64,000 nucleotides of DNA, taken from contig JAUPSS010000008.1 of assembly GCA_040285825.1 (NCBI GenBank), forward strand, positions 682,001 to 746,000, in the 5' to 3' direction. Positions 40,432 through 49,907 of the stretch are shown here, in pieces. A program made the position numbers and the translations under genes. This DNA comes from Eukaryota sp. TZLM1-RC (taxonomy: Eukaryota > Metamonada: BaSk clade). Position 1 is the stretch's first letter; each line of letters opens with the position of its first letter. The notes under the pieces are model-generated. The model made no database searches. It was given only the letters and a program-made list of their open reading frames with translations, and was not told where the DNA came from.

Positions 40432-42180
40432 TTCAGTTTGTGAAAATAAGTCATCAGATTCTTCACTTTTTGTAACCATTGTACCACGAAGATTTAAATT
40501 GTGTGCCACTAATGATGCATTTGTAACAAAAATGAGATTATATTTGAATATCCCCATTAATCAATTATTATTAAAAGAAAAATGTATTTGTTCGAATTCA
40601 TCTTTTTTTATTCGATGAGATTTATTTTGAACGCTAACATAACATAAAACAAAAACCAGAACTCAATATCCTCAATACACGCATCAACATCATCAAATCT
40701 CTTAAGCGCGCGATTTTCATACTCTATTCCTAATTGTAACAGTGCTTTGGTCAACATTTCTGGAATTGCTTTAAGAATACTGAAAACAATTCTATTGTGC
40801 CAGAAATTGAAGTTCAATTCTTTTCCAGCTCCTTCTTTTATTAAACTTCTGAAACCTTCAAGAAATTTAATGCCAGATATTCCAATGTTACCAAAAAGAG
40901 AAACAGCAAATGGAACCAACTGATACTTGACATGCTCAACACGTCCTAGCTGAGATAAGGGTTCATTGTACTTTTTGATTTTGCTCTTTTCAGCAAAGCA
41001 AAGTGGAGTTTCATCTCTTTTAGCAAAATCAATTGCTGAGTCTTTACAAACATCAACAGTGACAACATCAACAACTTTAATAACACCATCAGACGCAGGG
41101 GTAATTAAATCAGCACGGCGTTTCCCGAAAGTATTTTCATCTTCATTTTCAGATGACAACCTTCGCACAAGTGGTTCAACAAAAGCTTCAATGTGATGAC
41201 TTTTGCACATAGCGTATAGTTGGTCTCTAACAGCATCGTGAACAACTGAGCGATATGTAATATTAAATTTGCAATTAAATAAATGATTCAGATTAATGAG
41301 CTGCCCACAACGACAAATCAAATCATTTGGCACACTACATGGCCACAGAAAACACCTCATCGTGAAGGCAGTTGTCCATTGATGATCATTTAATAATAGA
41401 CCATATACATTTGGAATCTGGGAAATAAGACAACTTGTGCTACTATCCTTGAGGTCAATTAAAAAGTTTGCAAAAACGGGATTCTTTTCTTTAGCCAAGC
41501 TAAGACGAACATCGAATTCATCTCAACTCACTTTGCGCCATGCTCTGAATTGTTCTAAATTGATAACTTATCGTTCTTCATTACATGATGCTGTTAAAGA
41601 CAATGTTTATAATATGGCACAAACTGCAAGAATATCGTGTATCAAAGAGCCTCTGCTGAAGGAAACACTGTCTCTGAATATTTTTGGTTCTGATGATAGA
41701 GGTGATGTATACTGTGATTGGATTGATAATTCTGAAGCTATTGTTGACTTTGTCTCATGTAATGTTGCAAATGATACTTTGGTTCACAGAAGAAAACTCA
41801 ATCCTGAGAGTGCTTTTGATTTTTAAGCAAAAGAAAAACATAGAAAATATGATAAAAATATTGAAGAGGCTAATGCTGATAGAAATACACAGCTAGTTTT
41901 TATTGTTTTCCCATTTTCGATAAATGGATGATTATCAGATGAAGCAGAAATTCTTTTGAAGGACTTCCAAAAAATGGTTCAAGAAACAACAATGAAAAGA
42001 TTTGACATTTTTTTATGGCGTTCTTGGATTCAATTTGCCATTCTTAACAGATTACCTCGTTTTTTCAATCGAATAAGAGAAGCTTAAGCTAGACAGCAAA
42101 CAGATCAAGATTTTGTAGAGGAAATCTTGGTTCAATGATAGTCGTCCCATTAGTTATGAATTAATTTAATTAAGTGTGCA
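40432..42180 (+). mobile_element. LINE family B, 3' part, split by a LINE C insertion
   Basis: Family B sequence runs at 40432-40603 (SSDSSLFVTIVPRRFKL, then IPINQLLLKEKCICSN) and resumes at 41513-42180 (QLTLRHALNCSKLITYR, DDRGDVYCDWIDNSEAIVDF). It ends GTGTGCATGTTCAATAAAT near 42190. Several stops break the frame. The gap holds a family C copy with an 11-bp target duplication. Confidence 0.85.
40604..41512 (-). mobile_element. LINE family C, 5'-truncated, open reading frame intact
   Basis: Flanked by the 11-bp target duplication CGAATTCATCT (40593-40603 and 41513-41523). A short A tail (A7) ends it on the minus strand at 40604. The frame 40608-41498 is open over 296 codons: zinc knuckle CRCGQLINLNHLFNC, GKRRADLITPASDGV, VVDVVTVDVCKDSAIDF, KKYNEPLSQLGRVEHVKYQ. 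This is the restriction-like endonuclease half of the LINE protein. The usual stop after DIEF is lost, which extends the frame by about 17 codons. Lack of breaks suggests a young copy. Confidence 0.9.
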
Positions 42181-42189
42181 TGTTCAATA

Positions 42190-43143
42190 AATATCTAATT
42201 TTCCTTAGCCAATCTAAGATGTACAAAAGAAAGGTGCTAAAGGTGTTATTCTAAATTTTTTCCGGCAATGCATATGAGAAAAAAGTGAGTAAATATTGTG
42301 AAATTTTAGGATTAAAGAGAAAAAGCTCACCAATTTCCTTTGATGAAAAGGTGATCTTATCACTTGAGATTAGTAAGGAAGCAGTGGAAATAAATTTTTG
42401 ACAAAGATTCAAAATAAAATTACATGCATTTAATAAAAAAATCTTTTTCTTGAATTATTAAAATGGAAATTGGTGTACCGTTCAAGAATAGAATCAACAA
42501 CTACTTGATCGGGTTGCTCACCTTCTGTTATTACACTAGCTTCTAGAGGTGCTGAGGGTTCATCTGGTATAAGGGACAGAACATAATTGGCAAAAAAAAT
42601 CCATTTATCCAGGCTCTACAATGAGTACGAATGAAGCTTTTAGTCCAGGGTTGACATATTGTAGGTAAACTTGTCTTAACTTTAGTTGCCAATTGACAAG
42701 CTTGACAAACAAGGTAAGGAGAAAGTCCTTTTCTATTAATAGAAATGCATCTTTGCCCCTGCAGCCACTCATTGAGAAAAATAGTGAATGAATTTCTATA
42801 GGGAACTAGATAATTTTCCCATGTAGAAACAAGAGCCCTGTCTTGTGGGCATTCATAATTCTTGTATCCAGCAAATAAACGTTGAAACACAAGAAAATGA
42901 TCAAGCAACTTAGACAGCAGCATCACATTGATAATGATCAAGAAACAAAATTCTTTCTTTTATAGTAATGATCACATTCCAACATTGGTGGAAATGATTG
43001 TAACACTTTTCCAAACAATATTTCAACAATCATAAATTTTTGAGGTCTTGACAACAGCTGTGAACCATGATGTCATACGAAGTAGCTTATTTGAGCTTGT
43101 TCAAAAGAGAAACTTTATTCACAGACTAATTTACTACAATAAA
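42190..43143. other. unassigned region with decayed coding fragments
   Basis: The minus strand has an open stretch (42543-42941) with PYLVCQACQLATKVKTSLPT, ICQPW and FIRTHCRAWINGFF, a Cys/His-rich pattern that suggests a metal-binding domain. The plus strand at 42263-42400 reads YEKKVSKYCEILGLKRKSSP and SFDEKVILSLEISKEAVE. I recognise neither. They look like remains of a mobile element, but that is inference from the setting. Confidence 0.3.
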
Positions 43144-45341
43144 TTAAGTCCTACAAGGGATTTTGATAATACCACCCTTGTAAGCAAAAACTAGGTCAGT
43201 CAATCGGTCACGGCGTTTCTGCAACTCTAGACCTTTCTGAGTATCGAAAACACGGTTTCTTTGTTGATATCTGTCCACCACTTGCAACTCATTAACCATA
43301 AGCTTGTTTTCGTGAATAGAAGCATCTCTGCCCTCAAAAGGATGATGAGAAGAAAGGAAAAGTCCATGGGAAGACTCCACCAATGTAAAACCACCAATTC
43401 CAGTAACATTCAGCTAGAGTTAGTTTAAACTATAAAGAATGACATACATATGCTTCACTAAAACCTCCATCAATAACAATAAGCTTACCATTAGCTTTAA
43501 CAGCATTTTCTCCTTTTATTAACTTCACAGGAGTGTGCCCACAAACAACTTTGCTGGCATTACTGGTGAGTCCGAAACCAGCTAACCATTTAGCAACAAC
43601 AGATTCATCATCACGAAGTTCAAAAAACACAGAATTCTTCTCCTTTTTCGCATCTTTATCGTCAATGAAATATGATTCAAATGTCTTCATTGCTGTTCTC
43701 TGGAACAATGGACTATCGGGATGACACCACAGCCAATACAGCAAATCTCTACCATAAGATTGAAAGCGTTGACGGGCATCTTCGGCATCAGTGTATGATC
43801 GTTGCCTTGTTTCGGGCATAATGTTATAGATATCACTTGCAAGCGAAAACTGGTCGAGGTAAGAAAAAGACTCACGGATGCGGCGGTCGAGGTAGCTAAA
43901 CAACTTGTTGCCGCTGAGGAAAGTGTTTTCATCCACTTGAACATCAATAAAGTTACCTTCATCATCAACTGGGATTCCAGCGTGCAAAAGCAACAAATCA
44001 TTGTGAATCTTGTACATACCACCATGGTAGATAATGTAGTTAATGTGATCCTGAAGAGTTGATGAATGAAGGAAGCTACTTCTAAAATGCAAAACCAAGT
44101 TCCTTTCAGCTTCTGACAATTCATAAGGGGATTGCTCAAAGTCAATGGTTGGGAAGTAATTGTCCATCATCTCATACTCCTTGCCATCATTTAAAGTCAC
44201 GTAGAGCTTTCCATTCTCAGGACGAATCTTATGGAGAAAGTTCCTGTGGTCAAAGTGCCAATAAGGCCTACGCAAGGCAAATCCCCGTTCAAGCTTGAAC
44301 TGAATGACGGCCATGGCCTTTTGCATACGAGCTAGCTGGAGAGCTTCATGAGGGTCATCCAATTCGACCTTTGGAAGGAACCGTTCACAGGGGTCATCCT
44401 TGTAAACCATATCAGCAAATCGAAGTAGAGGAGATAAACTAATTCCATAGCCAGCTTCTAAAGTGTTGATGTTGTTGTATCGGACAGAGATTCGGAGAAC
44501 AGATGCAATGCAAACATCAGATCCAAGACTAGCTCCTGCCCACAAGGCATCGTGATTACCCAAAATGAATTCAACATTCGGGTGGGTTTTCAAGAGTTCT
44601 ACACAACCCTCGGCATCATCACCACGGTCATAGATATCACCAACGACGTAAACTTTGTCAACACTCAGACGCTGGATGGACAAACACAATGCTTTACAAC
44701 TGAGATTAAATGATGATTGTCATACAATTCTGCAGCACTACCAATTTCAATAATGCCTTGGAGAATGTTCTTGTAATAGTCACGTTTGGATTCCTCTTCT
44801 TCTTGTGGCGATAGTAACTCTGATATAATGTATTGAAACTCTGTAGGTAATGCCTTTGACACCTTACTCCGGGTGTATTTTGCACTAACTCTTCTGCAAA
44901 GTTGTACAAGACGATACAATGTAATAATGTAAAAGTCGTTTTCCTCCTTTTTACTTTTAACGTTTTTACGAAGCAAAAGAGGTAACTTCTCTGTGGGATA
45001 CATAATCAGAGTACATAGTTCATCCTTTTCCCTTTGTGAAAGGTCGAACATAAACACTTGTTCAATCTGGGGTTAAATACATGCAGTTACATCAAACCTT
45101 TCGACGGAGATTACCTGAGCCACTCTTCAAGACACTGAGTTAAGAGGATGAAATGATTCACATACTGTTCGACGGCATCATGTGCTCCATGAAGATCTGA
45201 AACCATTTGACAAGTGGGTTTTGGAAGATTTAAGATTGCATTAAGATTGATGGCTTCAGAAAGAGCAGACTGTGGGGTTGGAAATTGTTTGGAGAGAGTC
45301 TCCAGAACATCAAGATCAAAAGAAGAAGGTGTTTCGATCAT
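43144..45341 (-). CDS. fbp: class III fructose-1,6-bisphosphatase, four introns
   Basis: The coding sequence is complement(join(43144..43413, 43448..44699, 44726..45066, 45098..45134, 45166..45341)), 691 residues. It hydrolyses fructose 1,6-bisphosphate in gluconeogenesis. The N-terminus has LSKQFPTPQSALSEAINLNA and MVSDLHGAHDAVE; the metallophosphatase core has VVGDIYDRGDD, EFILGNHDALWAGA and CGHTPVKLIKG; then VIDGGFSEAY and GIGGFTLVESSHGLF near the end. Splicing the four introns restores the class III sequence without gaps, and each joint matches conserved blocks, such as HVLKSGSG and KIEQVF. Class III enzymes are mainly bacterial (Firmicutes, Bacteroidetes), so the gene probably came from bacteria and then gained introns. 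The start is the ATG at 45339-45341. Confidence 0.93.
43414..43447 (-). other. spliceosomal intron, 34 nt (FBPase intron 4)
   Basis: Minus strand: starts GTATGT, ends ACTAACTCTAG. Removal joins GGFSEAY to LNVTGIGGF in frame. The branch motif CTAAC lies directly before the 3' splice site. Confidence 0.9.
44700..44725 (-). other. spliceosomal intron, 26 nt (FBPase intron 3)
   Basis: Minus strand: starts GTATGA, ends TTTAATCTCAG. Removal restores AAEFCKALCLSIQRL, a conserved class III block. It is the shortest intron seen here. Confidence 0.88.
45067..45097 (-). other. spliceosomal intron, 31 nt (FBPase intron 2)
   Basis: Minus strand: starts GTTTGA, ends TTTAACCCCAG. Removal joins NLRRK to IEQVFMFDL. 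The 5' splice site departs from GTATG, but the reading frame and alignment support it. Confidence 0.8.
45135..45165 (-). other. spliceosomal intron, 31 nt (FBPase intron 1)
   Basis: Minus strand: starts GTATGT, ends CTTAACTCAG. Removal restores HDAVEHVLKSGSG. Introns 1 and 2 enclose an exon of only 37 nt. Confidence 0.9.
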
Positions 45342-45624
45342 TCAAGAAGGTTCAAAAGCTGAAAAGAACAAATACGCATAAGGATGAATCCTTAAGGAGG
45401 AAATCAGAAGAATTCATCTGGTGACCATGAGTGACAAAACTGAGTGATTTGTTTTACGTGTTTTGATAGTTCTTAAAACCTACTGAGCGATTTTCCCATC
45501 GAATGAATCAATTAGGCCAATAAGCATTAGTAATTTTTGTACTTATGAGTAGCTGACATGTGTGATTATTTGAATCAATGTTAACCAGATAATTGAATTA
45601 TGATCTGCACCCTATTTTTTTCAG
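45342..45624. other. upstream region of the FBPase gene
   Basis: About 280 bp between the FBPase start and an LTR element. It must hold the FBPase promoter on its left side. No motif could be assigned. Confidence 0.4.
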
Positions 45625-45628
45625 GACT

Positions 45629-45739
45629 TGTTAGATGTTGGATAACATCAAATCACGTGTGATGACGTGGCGATAGTTTAAGTTTAGTATTTGTAATTTA
45701 ATAAAGCTTTTCCTTTGGTCACTGCAGTGGAAACCAACA
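45629..45739 (+). repeat. 5' LTR of the gag-only element
   Basis: 111 bp, two substitutions from 46713-46823. It includes AATCACGTGTGATGACGTGG, with a palindromic CACGTG core and a TGACG half-site. Confidence 0.93.
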
Positions 45740-45823
45740 ATAACGTTATTGTCCCTGTCCCTGTCCTTGTCCCTGTTTCAGACCCGTCACTGTTCTTGTA
45801 ACTGCCTTTGGTAAAGCCGTGCG

Positions 45824-46531
45824 ATGCGTCCTGTCCACCGTCCCTATCTGACCTCGCTGTCCGAGGAAGATGTATGTATGTTTTTAAGCGAGTTTGAAGT
45901 GTATCAGTCTGTCACTGATAGCACCAAAGTTGTTTCCTTAAGGCTCTCTGTAGATCCCTTCATTTTGAAGTCCTTAGAGTTGTATGAACCTAAGGTGAAG
46001 ACTTCCGATAGTGTGTTGCTCAACTATTTGAAATCGCTGAACAATTTTCCGTCCTATGAAGCTGTCAACCAGACGGTCTCTCGGTTGAAAATGAACGTGA
46101 AAATCCCTAGTGCCAGAGAAAGAATGAATGATTACCTCAGAAACTTTCTGAAGGTGAAGGAAAAGGCTGAAGGCCTCGCCATTCCGAATAATGTTTTCAT
46201 GAAACGATTTGCTGCTGGTATTGCTCATAAAGGTCTAGCTGAATCCCTTGTGTCCCGTATTAATGACCAACTGTTACCTGATTTCAAAACCCTTGTGAAA
46301 GTTGCTACCGACGAAATTGTTGACCATGATAGATCTAAAGTTTGGTCAGGATCCATATCTAATACAAGTACTCGTTCTGCCGTCAGAGATACAGATATTG
46401 CTGCCAAAACTTGTTACAGATGCCATAAGCCTGGTCATATTGCTGTTAATTGTCCTCTTCGCAATGGTACTGCCCAAACTTTTGATGTCAAAAGATCCGC
46501 TCATGCTCATAGTATTAGAGAACTAGAATAG
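45824..46531 (+). CDS. Gag protein with CCHC zinc knuckle
   Basis: 235 codons from ATG to TAG. The first 150 residues form a helical capsid-like region (LSEEDVCMFLSEFEVYQSV, then YLKSLNNFPSYEAVNQTVSR and RMNDYLRNFLKVKEKAEGLA), and the C-terminus has CYRCHKPGHIAVNC (CX2CX4HX4C). It would coat the element RNA. The same frame continues after the TAG for 65 more codons, acidic then basic (DSDSSEEEPYELVLNPLTR), and runs into the right LTR. The TAG may be a mutation or a readthrough stop that once led into pol. The frame has no other break. Confidence 0.85.
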   Translation: MRPVHRPYLTSLSEEDVCMFLSEFEVYQSVTDSTKVVSLRLSVDPFILKSLELYEPKVKTSDSVLLNYLKSLNNFPSYEAVNQTVSRLKMNVKIPSARERMNDYLRNFLKVKEKAEGLAIPNNVFMKRFAAGIAHKGLAESLVSRINDQLLPDFKTLVKVATDEIVDHDRSKVWSGSISNTSTRSAVRDTDIAAKTCYRCHKPGHIAVNCPLRNGTAQTFDVKRSAHAHSIRELE

Positions 46532-46712
46532 GTGAACACTGTACTTTGTGCTGTTAATGAAGCAGATATCAATAACTGTTCTGACTCATGCCTTGGAGAC
46601 GCGCTGAATATTTATGATAGTGATTCTTCAGAAGAAGAGCCGTATGAACTTGTACTCAATCCATTAACAAGGATTTCCCCATCACTGAAGAAGAAGAGTG
46701 AAGAAGGGGTAG

Positions 46713-46823
46713 TGTTAGATGTTGGATAACATCAAATCACGTGTGATGACGTGGCGATAGTTTAAGTGTGGTATTTGTAATTTAATAAAGCTTTTCCTTT
46801 GGTCACTGCAGTGGAAACCAACA
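46713..46823 (+). repeat. 3' LTR of the gag-only element
   Basis: 111 bp, two substitutions from 45629-45739. Confidence 0.93.
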
Positions 46824-46894
46824 GACTGATTTAGAGAGTATTAATGATCTCGGAAGCAAAAAGAGTGAAAGTTGAAAGTAGACGACTAAAGTCA

Positions 46895-47710
46895 TCAGAT
46901 TCTTCACTGTGTATGACCATTGTACCACGGAGATTTGGATTGTGTGCTACGTATGAAGCGTTGGTAACAAAAATGAGATTATATTTGAATAACCCCATTA
47001 ATCAATTATTATCAAAAGAAAAATGTATTTGTTCGAATTAACCTCAACTCGCTTTGCGCCATGCAATGAATTTTTTGAAATTGATAACTTCTCGTTCTTC
47101 ATTACATGATGTTGTAAGAGACACTGTTTTCAATATGGCACGAACTGCAAGAATCTCGTGTATTAAAGAGCCTCTGCTGAGAGAAACATTGGCATTGAAT
47201 TATTTTGGGTCTGATGATAGAGGTGATGTATAATGTGATTGGATTGAGAACTCTGGAGCTGTTCTTGACTTTGTCTCCTGTAATGTTGCAAATTACACTT
47301 TGGTTCAAAGAAGAAAACTTAATCCTGTAGGTGCTTTTGAATTTAAAGCCAAAAAGAAACATCGAAAATATGACAAAGATATCGAAGAAGCTGATGCTGA
47401 TAGAAACAGACCAATTGTTTTTATTGCTTTCCCATTTTCTAAAGACGAAAGACTATCAGTAGAAGCAAAACTTTTTTTGAATGATTTCCAAAGAATGGTT
47501 CAAGAAAAAACAATGAAAAGATTTGATATCTTTTTATAGCGCTCTCGAATTCTATTTGCCATTATCAATAGATTGCCTCGGTTTTTCAATCGAATTAGAG
47601 AAGCTTTAGCTAGACAGCAAGCAGATCAAGATTTTGTAGAGGAAATTGGTTCAATGAATTTAGTCCCATTGGTGATGAGTTTATTTTGTTAAGTGTGCAA
47701 GTTTAATAAA
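46895..47710 (+). mobile_element. LINE family B, 3' part, decayed
   Basis: Broken frames encode LCMTIVPRRFGLCATYEALV, then the zinc-knuckle region, a degraded endonuclease and RRKLNPVGAFEFKAKKKHRK. It ends near a 3' string GTTAAGTGTGCAAGTTTAAT similar to other B copies. Stops lie at several points, including a TAA within the endonuclease motif. Confidence 0.85.
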
Positions 47711-48370
47711 TTAAGTATTGACCACTAAAGGTTCTGCTAATCAGTTGATTAACAAAGTGGTGGTTTTTTTGTGTCCCATCACCTGTTCCTTGAAAAAATT
47801 TTCCTGTTCTCACACTCAATGTATTTTTAAATATATTCTTGTTTGCTCTCTGCCTTTCCCAAGTCAACAAGTTATAGCTGTTAATTTTTGTCTTGTGAAA
47901 ATTGTCCCCGGTTATGCTCTAGACACAATCCGTAAAACAAAAGTTTGTTAAAACAGTCATCTTCCATGAAATCCGCAAAATTTCCTTTCAAAGCATAAAG
48001 ATCATTGATAAAACCGGTCTGTCCTTGTTGACCAATTTTTTGGGCTTAAATAAATGTCTTGACCAATTTTGCAAGGTTTTTCATCCCACAGCACATTCAT
48101 TTGTGAAAATTCTGCTTGAGCATATGCACCATTGTAGTCCTGGCAAAGGTTTTATTGCATTTGCTGTATGTTAAAATATGTGTCAAAAGACTGAAAATGG
48201 TTCCAAAAGTAAAATTAAAACAGAATATTGTTTAATTTTGATGAATGTAGTCGAGCAGCATTCCATAAATTGTGAAGATATTTTATACAAGAAACTGAAA
48301 TCCACAAAACAGCAAATTACAAACCAATTAGATACAAAATAGTTTATAATATTATACAAAATTAACAACA
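47711..48370. other. unassigned region
   Basis: The plus strand at about 47985-48178 has an open stretch with LDQFCKVFHPTAHSFVKILL and EHMHHCSPGKGFIAFAVC, rich in His and Cys. I do not recognise it; a degraded integrase-type zinc finger is one possibility. The rest shows no feature. The right side holds the 3' end of the next gene. Confidence 0.3.
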
Positions 48371-48892
48371 CTAAGATGAAGAATTACGCATTAGGTAGGC
48401 CCCAAGCCATTCAATTGGGTTAAACTGGGATGATGGATTTTCAATGACATTTCTGCTCTCTGCTACACGAAGAAGTTGTTCAAGTGCTGGTGTAAGCACG
48501 GAAAGTATATCATCTAGATACTTTCGTCGCTCGACATCTAAAGTAGATTCAAGGGGTGTATTTTGTAATAAGGTCTGTGAAGACTTACCAAAAACAAATT
48601 CAAGAATATCCACTATTTGTGTCTGTGGAATAACAATGATAGAGGAGTCAAAGGAAGGTAAAGATTGATCACCAATGACGTAAATGACCTCAACAGGAGA
48701 GGACGTAAGACTAGACCTTAGTTCCTCGTACAAAGTCAGGTTGGATAAGAAGACAAACTGTGCATCTGAATCTTCAAGCAATATTGACTTGCGCTTTGCA
48801 ATTTTGAATTGATAAGAAGACCGAAGAGTCTCTATGACAGGAAAAGAACTGGTTCCAGGGGGTATGATAATAACATGCTGATGTGTATCCAT
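48371..48892 (-). CDS. Dpy-30-motif protein
   Basis: 173 residues. The C-terminus NPIEWLGAYLMRNSSS is a Dpy-30-type dimerisation motif (NPxEWLxxYLxRN), preceded by the helix YLDDILSVLTPALEQLLRVA. The N-terminal 100 residues (VIIIPPGTSSFPVIETLRSS, VIYVIGDQSLPSF) look like an alpha/beta fold without clear relatives. Dpy-30 motifs occur in COMPASS histone methylase complexes and in many radial-spoke and other ciliary proteins that bind amphipathic helices. The long unique N-terminus argues against DPY30 itself. The start is the ATG at 48890-48892. The gene is divergent from the next one with 78 bp between starts. Confidence 0.6.
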   Translation of the reverse strand: MDTHQHVIIIPPGTSSFPVIETLRSSYQFKIAKRKSILLEDSDAQFVFLSNLTLYEELRSSLTSSPVEVIYVIGDQSLPSFDSSIIVIPQTQIVDILEFVFGKSSQTLLQNTPLESTLDVERRKYLDDILSVLTPALEQLLRVAESRNVIENPSSQFNPIEWLGAYLMRNSSS

Positions 48893-48970
48893 TATTGAAA
48901 TTAAGGCAAAAAAAATGTAAGTGTATTCAGCATCTATAATCTTAATCCAATATAAGCAAACTTGCTTATC

Positions 48971-49309
48971 ATGAGCAAACTTGATGCACTTAGAGAGTTC
49001 AATATTAAACAACTGGAACTACGATGTATCATCAAGGAGAATGAACTAATCAAGCATCGATTGTCGTCTTTTAGACAAGCCCAAGCTGAAAAGGATGAAT
49101 TGATAAACAAACAGAAACTTACAATAATTAATGAAAGAAGACGGCGAGCGAATGAGAATGCAGCTAAACGTGTCGAGTTTCAAAAGATTGAAACACGTCG
49201 TAATGAATCATTGATACAGCTTGCGGCTCGACAAGAAGCACTTGATCAACAGCTGTTGAATCGTCTGCGTCTTAAACCCCAACGTAGCATTTTCAAATCC
49301 AAAAGATGA
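48971..49309 (+). CDS. small coiled-coil protein, unknown
   Basis: 112 residues, nearly all charged alpha-helix: LDALREFNIKQLELRCIIKE, then AQAEKDELINKQKLTIINE, RRRRANENAAKRVEFQKIE and LIQLAARQEALDQQLLNRLR, ending in a basic SIFKSKR. No family is recognised. The start is the first ATG (48971). It ends in TGA, which shows that TGA is a stop in this organism. It shares a short divergent promoter with the Dpy-30-motif gene. Confidence 0.65.
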   Translation: MSKLDALREFNIKQLELRCIIKENELIKHRLSSFRQAQAEKDELINKQKLTIINERRRRANENAAKRVEFQKIETRRNESLIQLAARQEALDQQLLNRLRLKPQRSIFKSKR

Positions 49310-49533
49310 ACTCAATGTAATATAGTGTTTCTGTAATTAATATGTCAACATAAACGATCGCCACATTAACTAATGCTGTCTTTGTTGATCTAAATACAAC
49401 AACAGTTAACTTATTGCATTGAAACTAAAATCACGATGAGTGTTCACATCCGGCATGTTTATTAACATCCTACAACCTCAGTAACGACCTCTCAATGTGG
49501 ACAAAACTAAGACAAAGATAAAGTTCAAGATGA

Positions 49534-49907
49534 CTATTCGGATTTCTTAGCACGCATGGCACGGAGAACACTAGCAATTTCTTCACGCTTTGACTTGGCA
49601 CGAATGTGAGTACCCAACTGATGTTAAGATGTGAAGAATAAAACATACACGTTTCTTAGCAAATCGGAGAGCACGTCTGTCGAGTCCCAACTTTAAAAGT
49701 TCCATCATGCGTCGTTCATAAGGAGCGAAACCGGCAACTTCACGGATAAGAGCCCTGCGCATAGTGACGCGCTTGGTAGCTTGCTTAGATGAGAGAGACA
49801 GTAAAGCATACTCCCTTCTTTCGTGACTGACGGGTCTTCTTAACATCAGTGATGGGGGTGGTGATGTGGCCATGATTGGCACCGATAGCAATACCAGACT
49901 TACTCAT
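49534..49907 (-). CDS. RPL36: 60S ribosomal protein eL36, two introns
   Basis: The coding sequence is complement(join(49534..49617, 49649..49783, 49812..49907)), 104 residues, the usual eL36 length. It starts [14 protein letters not shown]; the second exon has [20 protein letters not shown] and RALRFAKKR; the third has [20 protein letters not shown]. The protein is in the large ribosomal subunit. Both introns restore the family sequence exactly: exon joints give SRKKG-QATKRV and AKKR-LGTH. The ATG is at 49905-49907 and the stop is TAG. As in other lineages, a ribosomal protein gene is among the few spliced genes. Confidence 0.95.
49618..49648 (-). other. spliceosomal intron, 31 nt (eL36 intron 2)
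   Basis: Minus strand: starts GTATGT, ends CTTAACATCAG. The joint AAGAAACGT / TTGGGTACT keeps the frame and the conserved KKRLGTH. Confidence 0.95.
49784..49811 (-). other. spliceosomal intron, 28 nt (eL36 intron 1)
   Basis: Minus strand: starts GTATGC, ends CATCTAAG. The frame and the alignment to eL36 require this 28-nt removal. The YTAAY motif is less clear than in the other introns, because TCTAAG is itself the 3' end. Confidence 0.8.

Larger units (their letters stand above)
45629..46823 (+). mobile_element. gag-only LTR retrotransposon
   Basis: LTRs of 111 bp (45629-45739 and 46713-46823, two differences) start TGTTAGATG and end ACCAACA. The perfect 4-bp target duplication GACT is at 45625-45628 and 46824-46827. 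A polypurine tract (GAAGAAGAAGAGTGAAGAAG, ending at about 46707) precedes the right LTR. The only gene is a gag with a zinc knuckle. The leader holds a small CCCTGT tandem repeat (about 45750-45777). Such an element needs RT and integrase from a relative. Confidence 0.93.

Noticed and set aside
43533-44062. Plus-strand open frames inside the FBPase gene
   Set aside because: They are antisense shadows of a strongly conserved enzyme and show no family of their own.
44665-45057. Separate small genes or frameshifts next to the FBPase
   Set aside because: The apparent breaks vanish when 26-34 nt introns with proper splice sites are removed, and the joined protein matches class III FBPase throughout.
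49583-49891. An independent ORF overlapping eL36
   Set aside because: It is exon 2 of eL36 read through both introns; the extra residues at both ends are intron sequence.
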